A stretch of 62,000 nucleotides of DNA from Lingula anatina. Taxonomy: Eukaryota; Brachiopoda; Lingulata; Lingulida; Lingulidae. The notes beneath the pieces are model-generated. The model ran no database searches. It saw only the letters and a list, made by a program, of their open reading frames with translations, and had not been told where the DNA came from. Shown here in pieces: positions 45,985-57,300 of this stretch. The DNA lies in contig NW_019775580.1 of NCBI RefSeq assembly GCF_001039355.2, positions 40,060-102,059 on the forward strand. The letters run 5' to 3'. The position numbers and the translations under genes were made by a program. How positions within the stretch are numbered: the stretch's first letter is position 1; every line of letters starts with the position of its first letter.

Positions 45985-48121
45985 CATTTTCAAAAATTTC
46001 TTGGGGGAGGACCCCAAAATCCTCATCCCCAGAGGGGAATATTGCTGACATCTAGAGGAACAGAGTCAACAAACGCACTTCAACAGCTCGAATAAAAAGT
46101 TACTAAAATAAATTTCGATGTAACTTGACAAGTATATTTCTTATTAAAAAGCCACTTTTTACAGACTTGTCTATGATGCGTTATTTCTAGTAAAGGAGAT
46201 ATCTCAAATTGTTAGTGTTGCTATGGCCCAAAATTGACCCATTGGCCGACTTCGTCAAGTTCTAGCTCATTCATTTCTGGTTACTTATAGGTAAATCGCA
46301 CAGAATTCATTAATTTCCGCAATGGTTGCAAAATTTACAAATTTCCGACCTCGATGTCATCTCAGCGCACGCGCTCCGTTCTGAATATTTTCCTACGCGC
46401 TGCCAGTTTGCCATAGGAGGCGCTGAGGTTTCGCGCACACCAGCTACGCTCCCATGTTGGAGCACTCATAGAATCTGATCACTGGGTTATGATGCTTGGC
46501 TTTACTTAATATTGAACAAATTCAAGTCGTTGCTCGTAATCTACATACACTGTTATTTATAATCTTGCACTTAGTGACGAATTTGATAGTTTTAATGATT
46601 GTGATATTGATGTTGTCACTCAGAATACTAACGTGCACTGGAGAGCTGCATCACATTGTACACACATAAAAAAAGTACGTTGCACCCACCGAATAGAAAA
46701 TACAGAAATAAATTTGTCATTTGATTGGGATAAATATGTGTGGGGCACGTTAGAATAGAAATTCTTCGCACTTTAAGAAAGGATGTTTAACATTGTTAAA
46801 AATAGTGATAGTGATATAGCTATTAAACCTTATGTGATGTTGCATATTTTGCGCACTGTTATCAATTAATTGGTTGTTAATTTTTAATTGATTGTTAGTT
46901 AATTGGTTGTTTAAACACCACTGCGTCTATCAGTTTTGTTACAAGTATGCCTGTCCATTTCATAGGCGTGCTTCCTCGTTAGATCAGTTGTTTGTATGTA
47001 AGTAGTGTGTGATATTTCGGCAGATTTCCCCTTATGTAACACATTTTACCTATATATATGATACTGACAATTAACAAACAGCTTTAAGTTTACTTGAAAA
47101 ATATTATGTGATAATTTCGAACGAATCTTATAAATAAGAGTTAAACGAAGCACATCATAAGCACTTCGATTGTCAATGAATTAAATGCATCGTCTGATTA
47201 CACTAAACAGAGAATTGTGTTCGTTATTTGTAGGTGGTCTGAAAACCTTCGTCCTTCCTGTCGTATTGCCAGGTCAAGAGAGTTAAGATAAAAGCGAGAC
47301 TAGGAAAGATAGTCAAGTTAACTTTAACTTGGAAATCAGCGACGCAGATGGTTACACCAACGAAGCATTTTCGGAGAATGGGAAAACATCAAATTTCAAT
47401 ACGACTCTTCGGAACGTAATGACGTTAATGACGCGAATCGACACTAAAATCTTATTTTTTAAATTTTGACATCAATCGAAATGTTTTTTGAAGCGGCGAC
47501 AGTCCAACTTGGAAAACCATAGAAAGAGTCACATTGTGAAGATATGGGCTGGTGGTGGTTTGATAGTACATAAATATGGCGTAGGTTTCCACACCTCAAA
47601 CCGCCGGTGCACTGACTTATGTTATTTTTTCCTTATTTTATATAAACTAAAATATAATTATAGAACTGCCCAAAGCAGATACGTATGTTCTGTACAAACA
47701 TTATCAGGTATATTTATTTTCAGTTTTTTGAGTTTTTACTTTTTTATTTTATTTTATTATTTTTTATATAAATCAAGTGTGATTTGTAAAAATGCTCGTG
47801 GAGTTTCAATACACTAGTAGTGATACTCAGCGTCAATTCATTTGCAGTGTAGGTCATCAGTAGTCTTTTAACAATTTTTACAAAATTACTAAACCATTGA
47901 ACGTTAATTTGTACATGTTCTTTCTTACTTAGTATACAATAATGAATGCCTTCACACAGCCAGTAACTTACGTTGAACATACATGTATTGATTCCTATTG
48001 TCCCCTAGCGTCTTTATGTTTTTTCCCTTAAAAAGAATTTACCTATAGTACCCTATATGCCAATTTGGCCTCTCTGCAACCCCACAAATTAGAACGCCTG
48101 CACTACGTTGTTTGGGAATTA
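45985..48121. other. Intergenic stretch spanning the start of unit B
   Basis: 46068-46215 is a dispersed repeat also seen at 61855-62000. From 46413 the sequence follows the QORL2 upstream flank, then the regions corresponding to 32.1-33.5 kb of unit A but lacking the LINE and the 234-bp element. No gene. Confidence 0.6.
46068..46215 (+). repeat. Dispersed repeat, copy 1 (copy 2 at 61855-62000)
   Basis: Both copies contain AACGCACTTCAACAGCT, a (AA)AAAGTT(G/A)C word, AATAAATTT(C/T)GATG and GGAGATATCTCAAA. Diverged, non-coding, of unknown class. Confidence 0.65.
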
Positions 48122-49506
48122 CACACACTGGACAAAAGAAGTGTCACCCCCTAAATCAGAGTAATAAAAGTAGGCAGATCTTGGGTAGTTATAATGTCTG
48201 GTCTACTTATAATGTGACTAATGAGTATAAAACCGCTATACCATGGAATTGTATTGTTGGTCTTGTACATGTACAGCAAATGTTATTCCTGTCTTCCTCC
48301 AATATGGCATGATACAGGCAATTATCTAACGGTTAAAGGTGCAAGTTATTAACCTGAAGAGGTGGAATATAAGCAATGTCAGAATATCGATACAATTGAT
48401 TTGTTCAGTCAGAACCGTGCAGAGGGTCTGGTCTCGGTTTAGAAACACTGGATCAAGAGACAAATTGCCTCTGATGGGTCGTCCAAGAAAACCTACTGAC
48501 CGTGAAGACCGACGACTGATTTTGATGTCCAGGTTGTCAAAGTTCGACACTGCTTGTCAGTTGACAACACAATGGAACAATTGCACACATAAGAACGTGT
48601 CTGTGAAAATTGCTAGGCGTCAGTTACATGCTCAGAGAGTATACAGCAGGGTAGCAAGACTGAAACCTCTTATATCGTAACAAAACAGGCAACGTAGAGT
48701 GAACTAGGGTCAACAGGATTTGGAAGTGGACAGCCCATGACAATTGGTCCTATATATATTTTTCTGATGAGTGTTGCTTTGGTCTGACCTCTGATGACAG
48801 ACGGGTACGATGCTGGCTAACTGCTGGTAAAACATTTGAACCACATGCACTGAATTTTTGAACCCGGAGCAGCATATTCATAATGGTGTGGGGCTGCATC
48901 AGCATCCATGGCGTGGGCGAATTGATAGTGGTTGATAGAAACATGAATCACTAGAAATATATCCATGTTTTGGAGTCAGGCTTGCTACCATCTATTACTA
49001 ACATGTTTGGTGACAGGAATTATCCATTTGTTCACCAGGATGAAAATGCTCCTTGTCACAGGCCCAGAGCAGTTGATGATTGGTTTGGCCAACAGGACAT
49101 TCGCAGGGTGATGTGGCCTGCCCAGAGTCCGGATGCAAACATAATAGAAAATGTGTGGAATGATATGTCAAAACTTTTGACAAATGCCCGTCTAACCAGC
49201 AGAGAAACTGTTATATTCAGTGTTTCATGCTTGGGCCAGCATAAGCCCTGAACGCATCAGACAATTATATGAATCCTTGCCTCGTAGACTGGCACCTATT
49301 ATTAGGTCACGTGGCTATGCCACTAAGTACTAATTTTGGACTTGAAACTGCGTATTTTGGTAGAATGAATATTTTGTTCTCATTTTGTGTCTTTTTGTGA
49401 AATTTGATGTGAATGAAATGATACCAGGAGCATATCATTCCACAGTCATTTATCTCCCCCATAGTATTGGTTCAGTAGGGGTGACACTTCTATTGTCCAG
49501 TGTGTG
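48122..49506 (+). mobile_element. Tc1-like transposon with both terminal repeats
   Basis: Left end CACACACTGGACAAAAGAAG, right end (inverted) CACACACTGGACAATAGAAG; the match continues through GTGTCACCCC on both sides. TA target duplication at 48120-48121 and 49507-49508. Length 1385 bp. The transposase inside is separate. The element interrupts unit B near the point matching about 33545 of unit A, which lacks it. Confidence 0.9.
48330..49333 (+). pseudogene. Tc1-like DDE transposase, broken
   Basis: Segments in order: an N-terminal helix-turn-helix remnant with SVRTVQRVWSRFRNTGS, GRPRKPTDREDRR (the GRPR-type hook), TACQLTTQWN, then after stops a catalytic half with VHQDENAPCHRPRAVDDWFG, WPAQSPDANIIENVWNDMSK and a final RQLYESLPRRLAPIIRSRGY plus stop. 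The second Asp (DENAPCH) and the Glu of IENVW are visible, spaced as in Tc1 elements. A TAG/TGA-rich middle (about 48660-48960) and a frame change near 49240 disable it. It was probably active recently, given the well-kept ends. Confidence 0.85.
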
Positions 49507-50252
49507 TATATATAAAATAAAGTTTTTTTCAGCGGCGTTAAATGTTACGTAATTAGGCACTGTCACAATTATTCCATTTTAGCTTCTAAAATTACTTCAT
49601 TTCATTTATTAGAGGGATTCACAATAAAAGCGGCCGTCATCGGCCAAATTTCGAACATCATACTTGTGTTTGTCACTTTAATACCTTTTCTATTCTTCAC
49701 TGTATTGAACTTGTTTTGATCAAGGAGACATAAATACAATTCGTTGGTGTTATTTCTTTCAGGGAATTACTTGCATTGTTTAAAAGAAAAGTGTAAGTAA
49801 GCATTTAAGACGATAAAGTAGTTAAATCCTTGGTGAATCGGAATATTCAACACATCTAGTTATTTTGACTGCATTTATTATGGTCAGAAAGAAGCTGTTA
49901 TATAATCAATGGTAAAGCTGGTGACTTTGTAAGCCCATAAGGCTAGACCGATTCTTATATATTCATATTACATATTATGTATTATATTTGTATATATTCG
50001 ATACTGTCACAGAAATCTATTTAACTATTTAACGGGTAAAGTTCGCATATGTATGCCAGTAAATTACTGAAGTCAAAGATCCACCTTCGTGGGTGGCATT
50101 TTCTCCAATACCAGACGTCACAACAGATTCAAGAGTCTCAGGGTTAAAAGCGCTCTCTGATTTCAATGTGACAACTAGCGGGATTATTTGACTCTTCATC
50201 TTTATGTACCTGTCTGGATGACGTGGCGGACATTTGGTGACACTCAAGGTTT

Positions 50253-51191
50253 TTAAAGTCCTGAAAATACAATACTGATCAATATTAAATGTACTCAGAC
50301 AAGGGGAGTTGTCGAAATATTGTCTAGACGAAAGCACCGATGGGCAAATTACTTTTAAGTATTAAAATAAGTGTTTATGAGAAATGCACTCAAATGAAAA
50401 CTAACGACTTTTTACTAAAAAAAAAAAAACAATGACAAGGAGATCTCACTCTAAATCACGAATTAATTATTTTGAAGTGATTCAACTAAACTTAAACCAG
50501 TAGACTGTGATATCAAAGATTCAATTATAGGCAAGCAGGTTACAGACCGCTTCACTGTATTGAGTATTGTATTTTAAAGTGAAAAATTAATTAACAATGA
50601 AATTATAATAACATTCAGAATATCTAACTCACCAAAAAGTGCTCTTATAACTTGAAAGACGAATCCAGTGTTAGTAAGTGGTGCTGCATCAGTTGCTGGA
50701 CACGTGGTCAACCGGTAAAGTGTCGTCCCAGCTTGTGGGAACGTCTGTCCACATGCTGTGTTTACAGGGTGAAGAACACAAGCGTTTTGGTTGTCAAAGG
50801 AAAGCGCCCCACAACTCGTGGTCAGGAGACATGTGATTAAACAGCGCTCAAAAGATAGACCGTTCAGCGTGAAACCGCCAAAGATGTTCTGGTCCACCAG
50901 ACTTGAGTTTACGAAGATAAATGCTATGTATAAAACGATACAGAAAAATGCTTTCAGGTTGGTTACGTCATTTCCAGGATGTGTCTAACTAGATTATTCA
51001 ATGATGAGCTGACTATGTTCAAACCATGCGAAACATAGGAACAAGGAAGCATTTGCATATTTTCATTTAAACTAAAAACCTTTTACCAAATGTGTAAAAT
51101 TCGATAAGAAATGCTATTTTTCATTTTACACAAAGGAAATTTACTTAAGCAGTATTTGCACTAGCTTGAGTCAAAGGTTTAGCCTAATGTT

Positions 51192-51233
<42 letters not shown>

Positions 51234-51340
51234 GTCACATTTAAGCCTTTATGACATCACCTAGTAACAAATAAACAAAACCCCCTGAAGAAAGAAAGAA
51301 ACCGGTCGGGGCAAGAAAGTTGCTGTTCTTCTTTTTCTTT

Positions 51341-51386
<46 letters not shown>

Positions 51387-54300
51387 CAACAAAGCTCATC
51401 ACATCAGTGAGCGTCTGCTTGGTTTAAAAAGTTAATCATATATATATGATAAAGGTGAACGTTGCAACGCTTTAATAAAAGAATATTATCTTATTACCAT
51501 TACAAGTTCTCCCATCGGGGTTCAGGGAGAAGCCAGCAAGGCAAGCGCACTGCGGCACCCCGCCGTTGTTTCTACACGTCTGTTGGCAACCCCCGTTGTT
51601 AATCAGGCAAGGGTTTAGTGCCTGGTTGATTCCCGGAGGTGTGTTTGATGCCGGTGGTAGATTGGTTGTTGCTGGCTGAGCAGTTGTGGGAGGTAGATTG
51701 GCTGAAAAATATTCTTTTATTTTAGTTTCAATATAATTCAATCAAAATACTTAGATTCTATTACTGATCTAATAAACTACACCAATACAAGCGGAGATCG
51801 CTTGTTGAAACATTTTTGCAACGTTTCGCAGCCTTCGTGAATTCTGACCCTGATATATGAAGCTCACGGAAGGAGAGGTATATAATGAAAAATAAATTCG
51901 TATCTTGCACATGTATAATGACCTACCAACACAAGTTACTCCGTTGTTGTTTGAGGTAAAACCTGCATTGCATGAGCACAGCGCTGTTCCCCCATTGTTC
52001 ATACAAATCTGTTGGCAACCGCCATTTCCTATTAGACAAGGATTTGGTGGTTGATCCACTGAAAGGAAATTATCAAACGTATTTTTTTCATAAAAAGAGT
52101 AATATTTGAAGTGATCATAAAATATTACATCTTTAAAATTAAAAATATTTTCATACAATGGCTAGTTTTAAACTTATCTAATCAATTAAATTCCAATTAC
52201 AGCTACGGTGGTTGATTAACAGTTGGCCTTGGGGTCAATTGAATATATACAAATTAAACGCATTTTTACGACCAGATTCCAGTCAGACACACTGCAGGAA
52301 AGTAGGTGGTTTGAAGTGACAAACCATGATCAGACTTCAGAGTTCATGTTATATTTTAACAGTATATGATTCTAGATTGAAATCTATCTCACTAATTACA
52401 AAATTAAAATACTTTCTTCGACAGTCGATATCAGTTACCCTTGGACTATATAAACGTTGGTTTAAACCTACCATTACAAGTCATCCCGTTGCTATCCAAG
52501 GTAAAACCAGCATTACATGAACACTGGGCTGCTCCTCCATTGTTCGTACAGATCTGTTGACAACCTCCATTGTTAGTCAGGCACGGGTTAGGTGGCTGCG
52601 TAGCTTGAATTATAAACCCATAACCATAGTAACAAGTAAGACAAAGTTTTTTTTTGTTTGAACAGTCAATGTATTGTTTGGTCACCTAAGAGACGAATAC
52701 CTGTGTGTCGTTGCACATGGACATTTCTAAGACATTACATTGTGTTTTAATTGGAATAGATTGAACAGATTGAAAATCATGTATGTCTTTAGTTTTAACC
52801 AATATGATATGTTGAGTTTTACCAAACTTACAAACTGTTAAACTTGTCCAAACAAATGACATCTCTTTAACTTTCCAACACTTTAGAGATTATGTAGAGC
52901 AAAACGGAAAACCCAAATTTAAAAGTATTTTATTACCTGAGCATGTCCTTCCATTGGAGTCCAGGCTGAATCCGGTGTCACATGAACAGCTGAAAGATCC
53001 GGGATTGTTGGTACATCTTTGGCTACAGCCGCCGTTATTCACAGAACATTCGTTTATATCTGTGAAATATTATATAACTTAAGAAATCGTGAACAAGCTG
53101 TTTATGCTGTACCCTTGCATAAATTCTCTCTCTCTCTCTTTTACGATTTTTGTTCATTTGAATAATGTTTTAATAAATTGAAACAATTTGTTCAGATACA
53201 CATTTACCTCAGCCTTTATTGTCAATATTGTTGTACTATTGCACATCAACTATACAATGTCGTATTACTGAGGACGTAAATAGCCCTCAGACTGATAGTT
53301 ATGCACCAAGAGATCTATCAACTCAACAACAGCAGCAAAATAAGTAAGTAAATAAAATATTTATAACACCACGATTAAGAGTACCTTGGGACTTCTTGTT
53401 ACCTCTGAAAGGGCAACAGTTTCAATTTTATATTTTAAATTGAACCAAATCAATTATAAACTAGACTGCAACTGGCTAAAGCCAGTGGCAGAGGATTCTC
53501 CTGCAAAATAGGTGTGGAAATGCTCTTACAAGGTCATGTGAAGGTCATGGATTAAATTTGACCCCGTATTCTGAAAGGGCATGTACGAATTGGGGGTGGG
53601 GGGTCAACAAAACATCACTTTTAGCCCACTTCAATATTTCTCCATGAAAAAGCCAAATGACCTTGAAAATGAGGGTCAAGTTCAAATTTGACATTTGATT
53701 TGGGGGTTTTGGGTATATGTTTGGGGTAGTTTACTATAGCATGCTATGACCAAAAACCAGTGTTTCATGGAGAAATTGCTAAACTCAAGATTTCTGCGAT
53801 GTCATAAATATTTATAAATCGATATTAAAAAAAGTAATTAGGCAGTTGCTACCAAAGTACGGCTAACCTTAGATAAATATATAGGGCATCATTTGCCACT
53901 ATGATTGGGGCTTTGGGCCTTCCGGTTTTGGAGATCTCGGAAACAAACCTTTTTTGAGCCCGTTTGGCCATGAGCGACCTTGACCTACTTGCATAAAAGT
54001 AGGTCATTATCTGTGGATTTGGCTCAGTATCATTGGCCATAAGGCCCTTAGCCATATGGCTTATACTTTAGGCCTAATGGCAATTTCAAATTTTACAAAT
54101 TTTGCCTTTAAAAGCCCCTGTGACATTGAAAAGTAGGTCAAGGTCACTGAAACTGGGTCTGTGGCATATTCTCGCCATGGGCTACCTATGATAATTATTT
54201 CAGATTTTTTGCAAAAAAAAACGCGTCGAAAGAATAATAATAATAATACTACCAAAAACAATAGTATTCCCCTATGGGGGATCCTAACTAAGGCAAATGT

Positions 54301-57300
54301 TCATTAAAATTGACTGATAAATACACGTATCATACCTGCACAGGCTCTTCTGTTCCTAAGCACGAAGCCGGACCGACACGAACATAGGAAAGATCCTACT
54401 GTATTGGTGCATAATTGTTCACAACCTCCATTAAAATTCAGACATTCGTTTACATCTGGGACCGCTTAAAGACAAAAACATGGTCTGTTAAACATCTTCA
54501 TGTACAAAACTATATTGTAGGTAGGCTATAAGGTATTAGAAAGAACCTTACACAATATTCATATCTACTGTAAGATGCATCTTACCAGGCCATGTAATAG
54601 GGTATTATATTATAAAGATATTGCACAGTGAACATTAAAATCGTTCAGGAAATCTTACTTGCAGCATTACATCTATAAACGACGGAGAGATACTTGAATA
54701 TGTTGGGGCACGGGTCTCCAAATACGGCAGTGGTAGCCATCAGCGAGCACTGTGACTTGTCATCACAGCTCGCTCTCACGGTGTCGATTGTCGTTCCTTG
54801 GGCACAGTTTCTCACGTTGGTCCGCAAAGCGTTTGGAGACGGGCAGGTCGTCCCAGTGTCTTCTATTCTTCCAAATACAGCCCCTACCACACTAAGCACT
54901 TGTCCAGCTGGGCAACTAATGGTCATCATATCATCTTGGCAAACGATTGATCGTAAAGGTGGATCTAAAAGATTGATGCATGACTGTAAAGTAGCGTTTT
55001 ATAACAAAAGTCAGGCGGTTAAGTCCAAATTATATCCAGAATTGTGCAAAAGTTGATAAAAGCATGAAACTCTCCACGATGAATGACAATTTGTCAATTT
55101 TAGATCGGGAGGCAACTCCAAAATTCACAAGTACCCGGATGAGCGGCTCTCTTAAATATGCTGACTCAGCACTTTATATACATTTAGATTTCATCAAAAC
55201 GAGCACTACCAGCACTAATTATGATATCATAAATAGATTTTTAAAACGTCCGCTCACCGTGCACATATATTAGAGCAATGATGACGTCACATTGGCGTCA
55301 CTGGGTGATATTGCATAATAAAGAACGACAAATATCCGCTTTCTCCAATAGGAACAAAAGTCTAACCCTACAGTGTTTCTTTCCCCTAAATTTTTATCAC
55401 AGAAATGCACCCTTTAGGGCTAGAAAGGTAAAATTAGTTTGATTGCTACTTCCGAGACATTTAGCACTTTTCAATATGGCCGTCAGTTTTTAAGGAAAAA
55501 TAGAAAAACAACCAGAAGTTGATGGATATACTTTATTTGTGGCTGTTGTGAATGTGTTCCTGTCGGAAGAACACTCTAGGGTACAAGACTACACCCTAGC
55601 ACGTCACTGTTACCGAAAGAAATGGCCGCCAAAACATAGGGTAGAGTCAAAGGGTAAAGAAAATCAGGAATATCAGCATATTTCTTGCATTATCAGTCTA
55701 ATTATGGGCATCTTCTTCTTTGATATCTCCGTTCATCGTGATTTTCCGTTAGCGATTATCCTACACTACCATTATCTGCTAGTTAAATATTCAACTTATG
55801 TGTGGTGAGGGAGTAAGCCCTCCAAGTAGTTAAGTTGCCACTCCAATTGGTCCCATTGTTGAACAATACTATGTTGTTTTCTGTGTTTGGAAACGAATTG
55901 TATTCTTTTGGGTTAGAAAAGTCAACTTACTTTTTTTTTAGTAGCTTCTGGGACATTGAGCACTTTTTGTAAACCAAAATGGCTGCCAATTTTTACGTAT
56001 AATGATTATAAAAATATTCATAGCGATTTACATCAAACTATATACAGTGTGTGTATATTCTTCATTTAAAAGTCTATTTGAATGTTTACAAATACAGAGG
56101 TGGTGTGTATTAGGATTTTCTTTTACATAATCTACAAGTCATTTTAATAGAAACAGCGAAATGGCCACCAAAACGGTACGGAAAAGGCAGGTAAAAAGAT
56201 GGTAAATTATGTTTTTTTCAACTGAAAAAGATTTTAAACGAATGAAATCTGCATATACATTGTATGTCAGTAAAATAATACGCCTGGCAGGCAACGTAAT
56301 AAAACAAAATGGTTTACCATATGTTACAAAAAGGAAAGGAGATATGTTCATCAAGTTTCTTCTTCGATTAAGCACTCAGTCATCTCTGATATGTCAGCAG
56401 TAACTCCTTAACGTTTGAAAAATAAGGCTACTGACCAATGCGAGGCACTGCCAACTTTGGTTTGGTTTTTGATTAGGCTTTTTTTCAGCGAACCGTCCAG
56501 CCGCCATTTGGACGGGTGCCTGAAAGCTAAAACTTATCAGACCTTCAAGCATCACTTGACAGCGCTGACAGAGAAGTCAATTTTCATATTCGTTCAAGTA
56601 GGGGCTATTTGCGGGAGATCGCCAGCGGTAGATCATTCGCAAGACGCGAAGGCAATCTACATGTCTACAGAGGGAGAGAGTTTGCAACCTGAGCGAGACG
56701 AGAAAGCAATTTTCATATTCGTTCAAGGGATTTTGTCCGCGGACGATTGGCAGCGGACGATCGTTACCGATCCGACCGAGACGCTAAGGCAATTTTTATA
56801 CCTTCAGCGGGAGGTCGTTCTCGATCCGAGAGAGACGGGAAAGCAATTTTCATATTCGCGCAAAGGAGTTCGTTAGCGGCATATCGTCAGCGGGAGATGG
56901 CTTCTTTTCCTTCTACCTTTGGTGGGTTAAGGGGGCATAACAATGGCAAAGATCTTTAAAATATTGTAATTCACATGCACAAATTTGAAGTTGTGTGTTT
57001 CCTCTTTTGACCACGTGGGTGCTAAAAATCCTAGGAATATGCGCCGACATCGTCTATCTTCAAGAAAGCCACACGGAAGGCGTGCAGCAACTGCACTGAG
57101 ACTGAACGGACTCGGTATGATCTGTTTCAGCCGGCAAACCGAATTTCCCTTTATATCCTTAAGCTCATATTTATTAGCGGCAAGGCATGGCACAAGCATG
57201 TAATGTAAAGGTATTTGCCGTAGCCCGTAATCATTTACGATGCCATAAAAATCGCACGGAAAACCGTATACGATTTCATTGTACGGCATACGTAGCAAAT

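Larger units (their letters stand above)
30003..46412. repeat. Segmental duplication unit A
   Basis: Left boundary: 30003 onward ('ataggaggcgctgaggtttc') matches 46413 onward. Further collinear matches are 32105-32258 with 47430-47570, 32860-33156 with 47598-47907, 34012-34540 with 49770-50280, the PAN exon with its B copy, the SUEL exon with its B copy, and 36830-37193 with 58960-59350. The unit covers the QORL2 upstream flank and the whole of astacin gene A. Insertions specific to each unit break the collinearity. Its right boundary is placed where unit B begins and was not independently observed. Confidence 0.8.

Noticed and set aside
50029-50337. 102-codon minus frame at the 3' end of gene B as a coding last exon
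   Set aside because: It is out of phase with the PAN exon donor; splicing there gives a stop after two residues. The corresponding frame in unit A has a TAG, so it is probably 3' UTR.
56415-56876. 153-codon + frame in the long-TIR element
   Set aside because: It follows the degenerate subrepeats (AIFIFVQ-type periodicity) and has no domain; open by composition.
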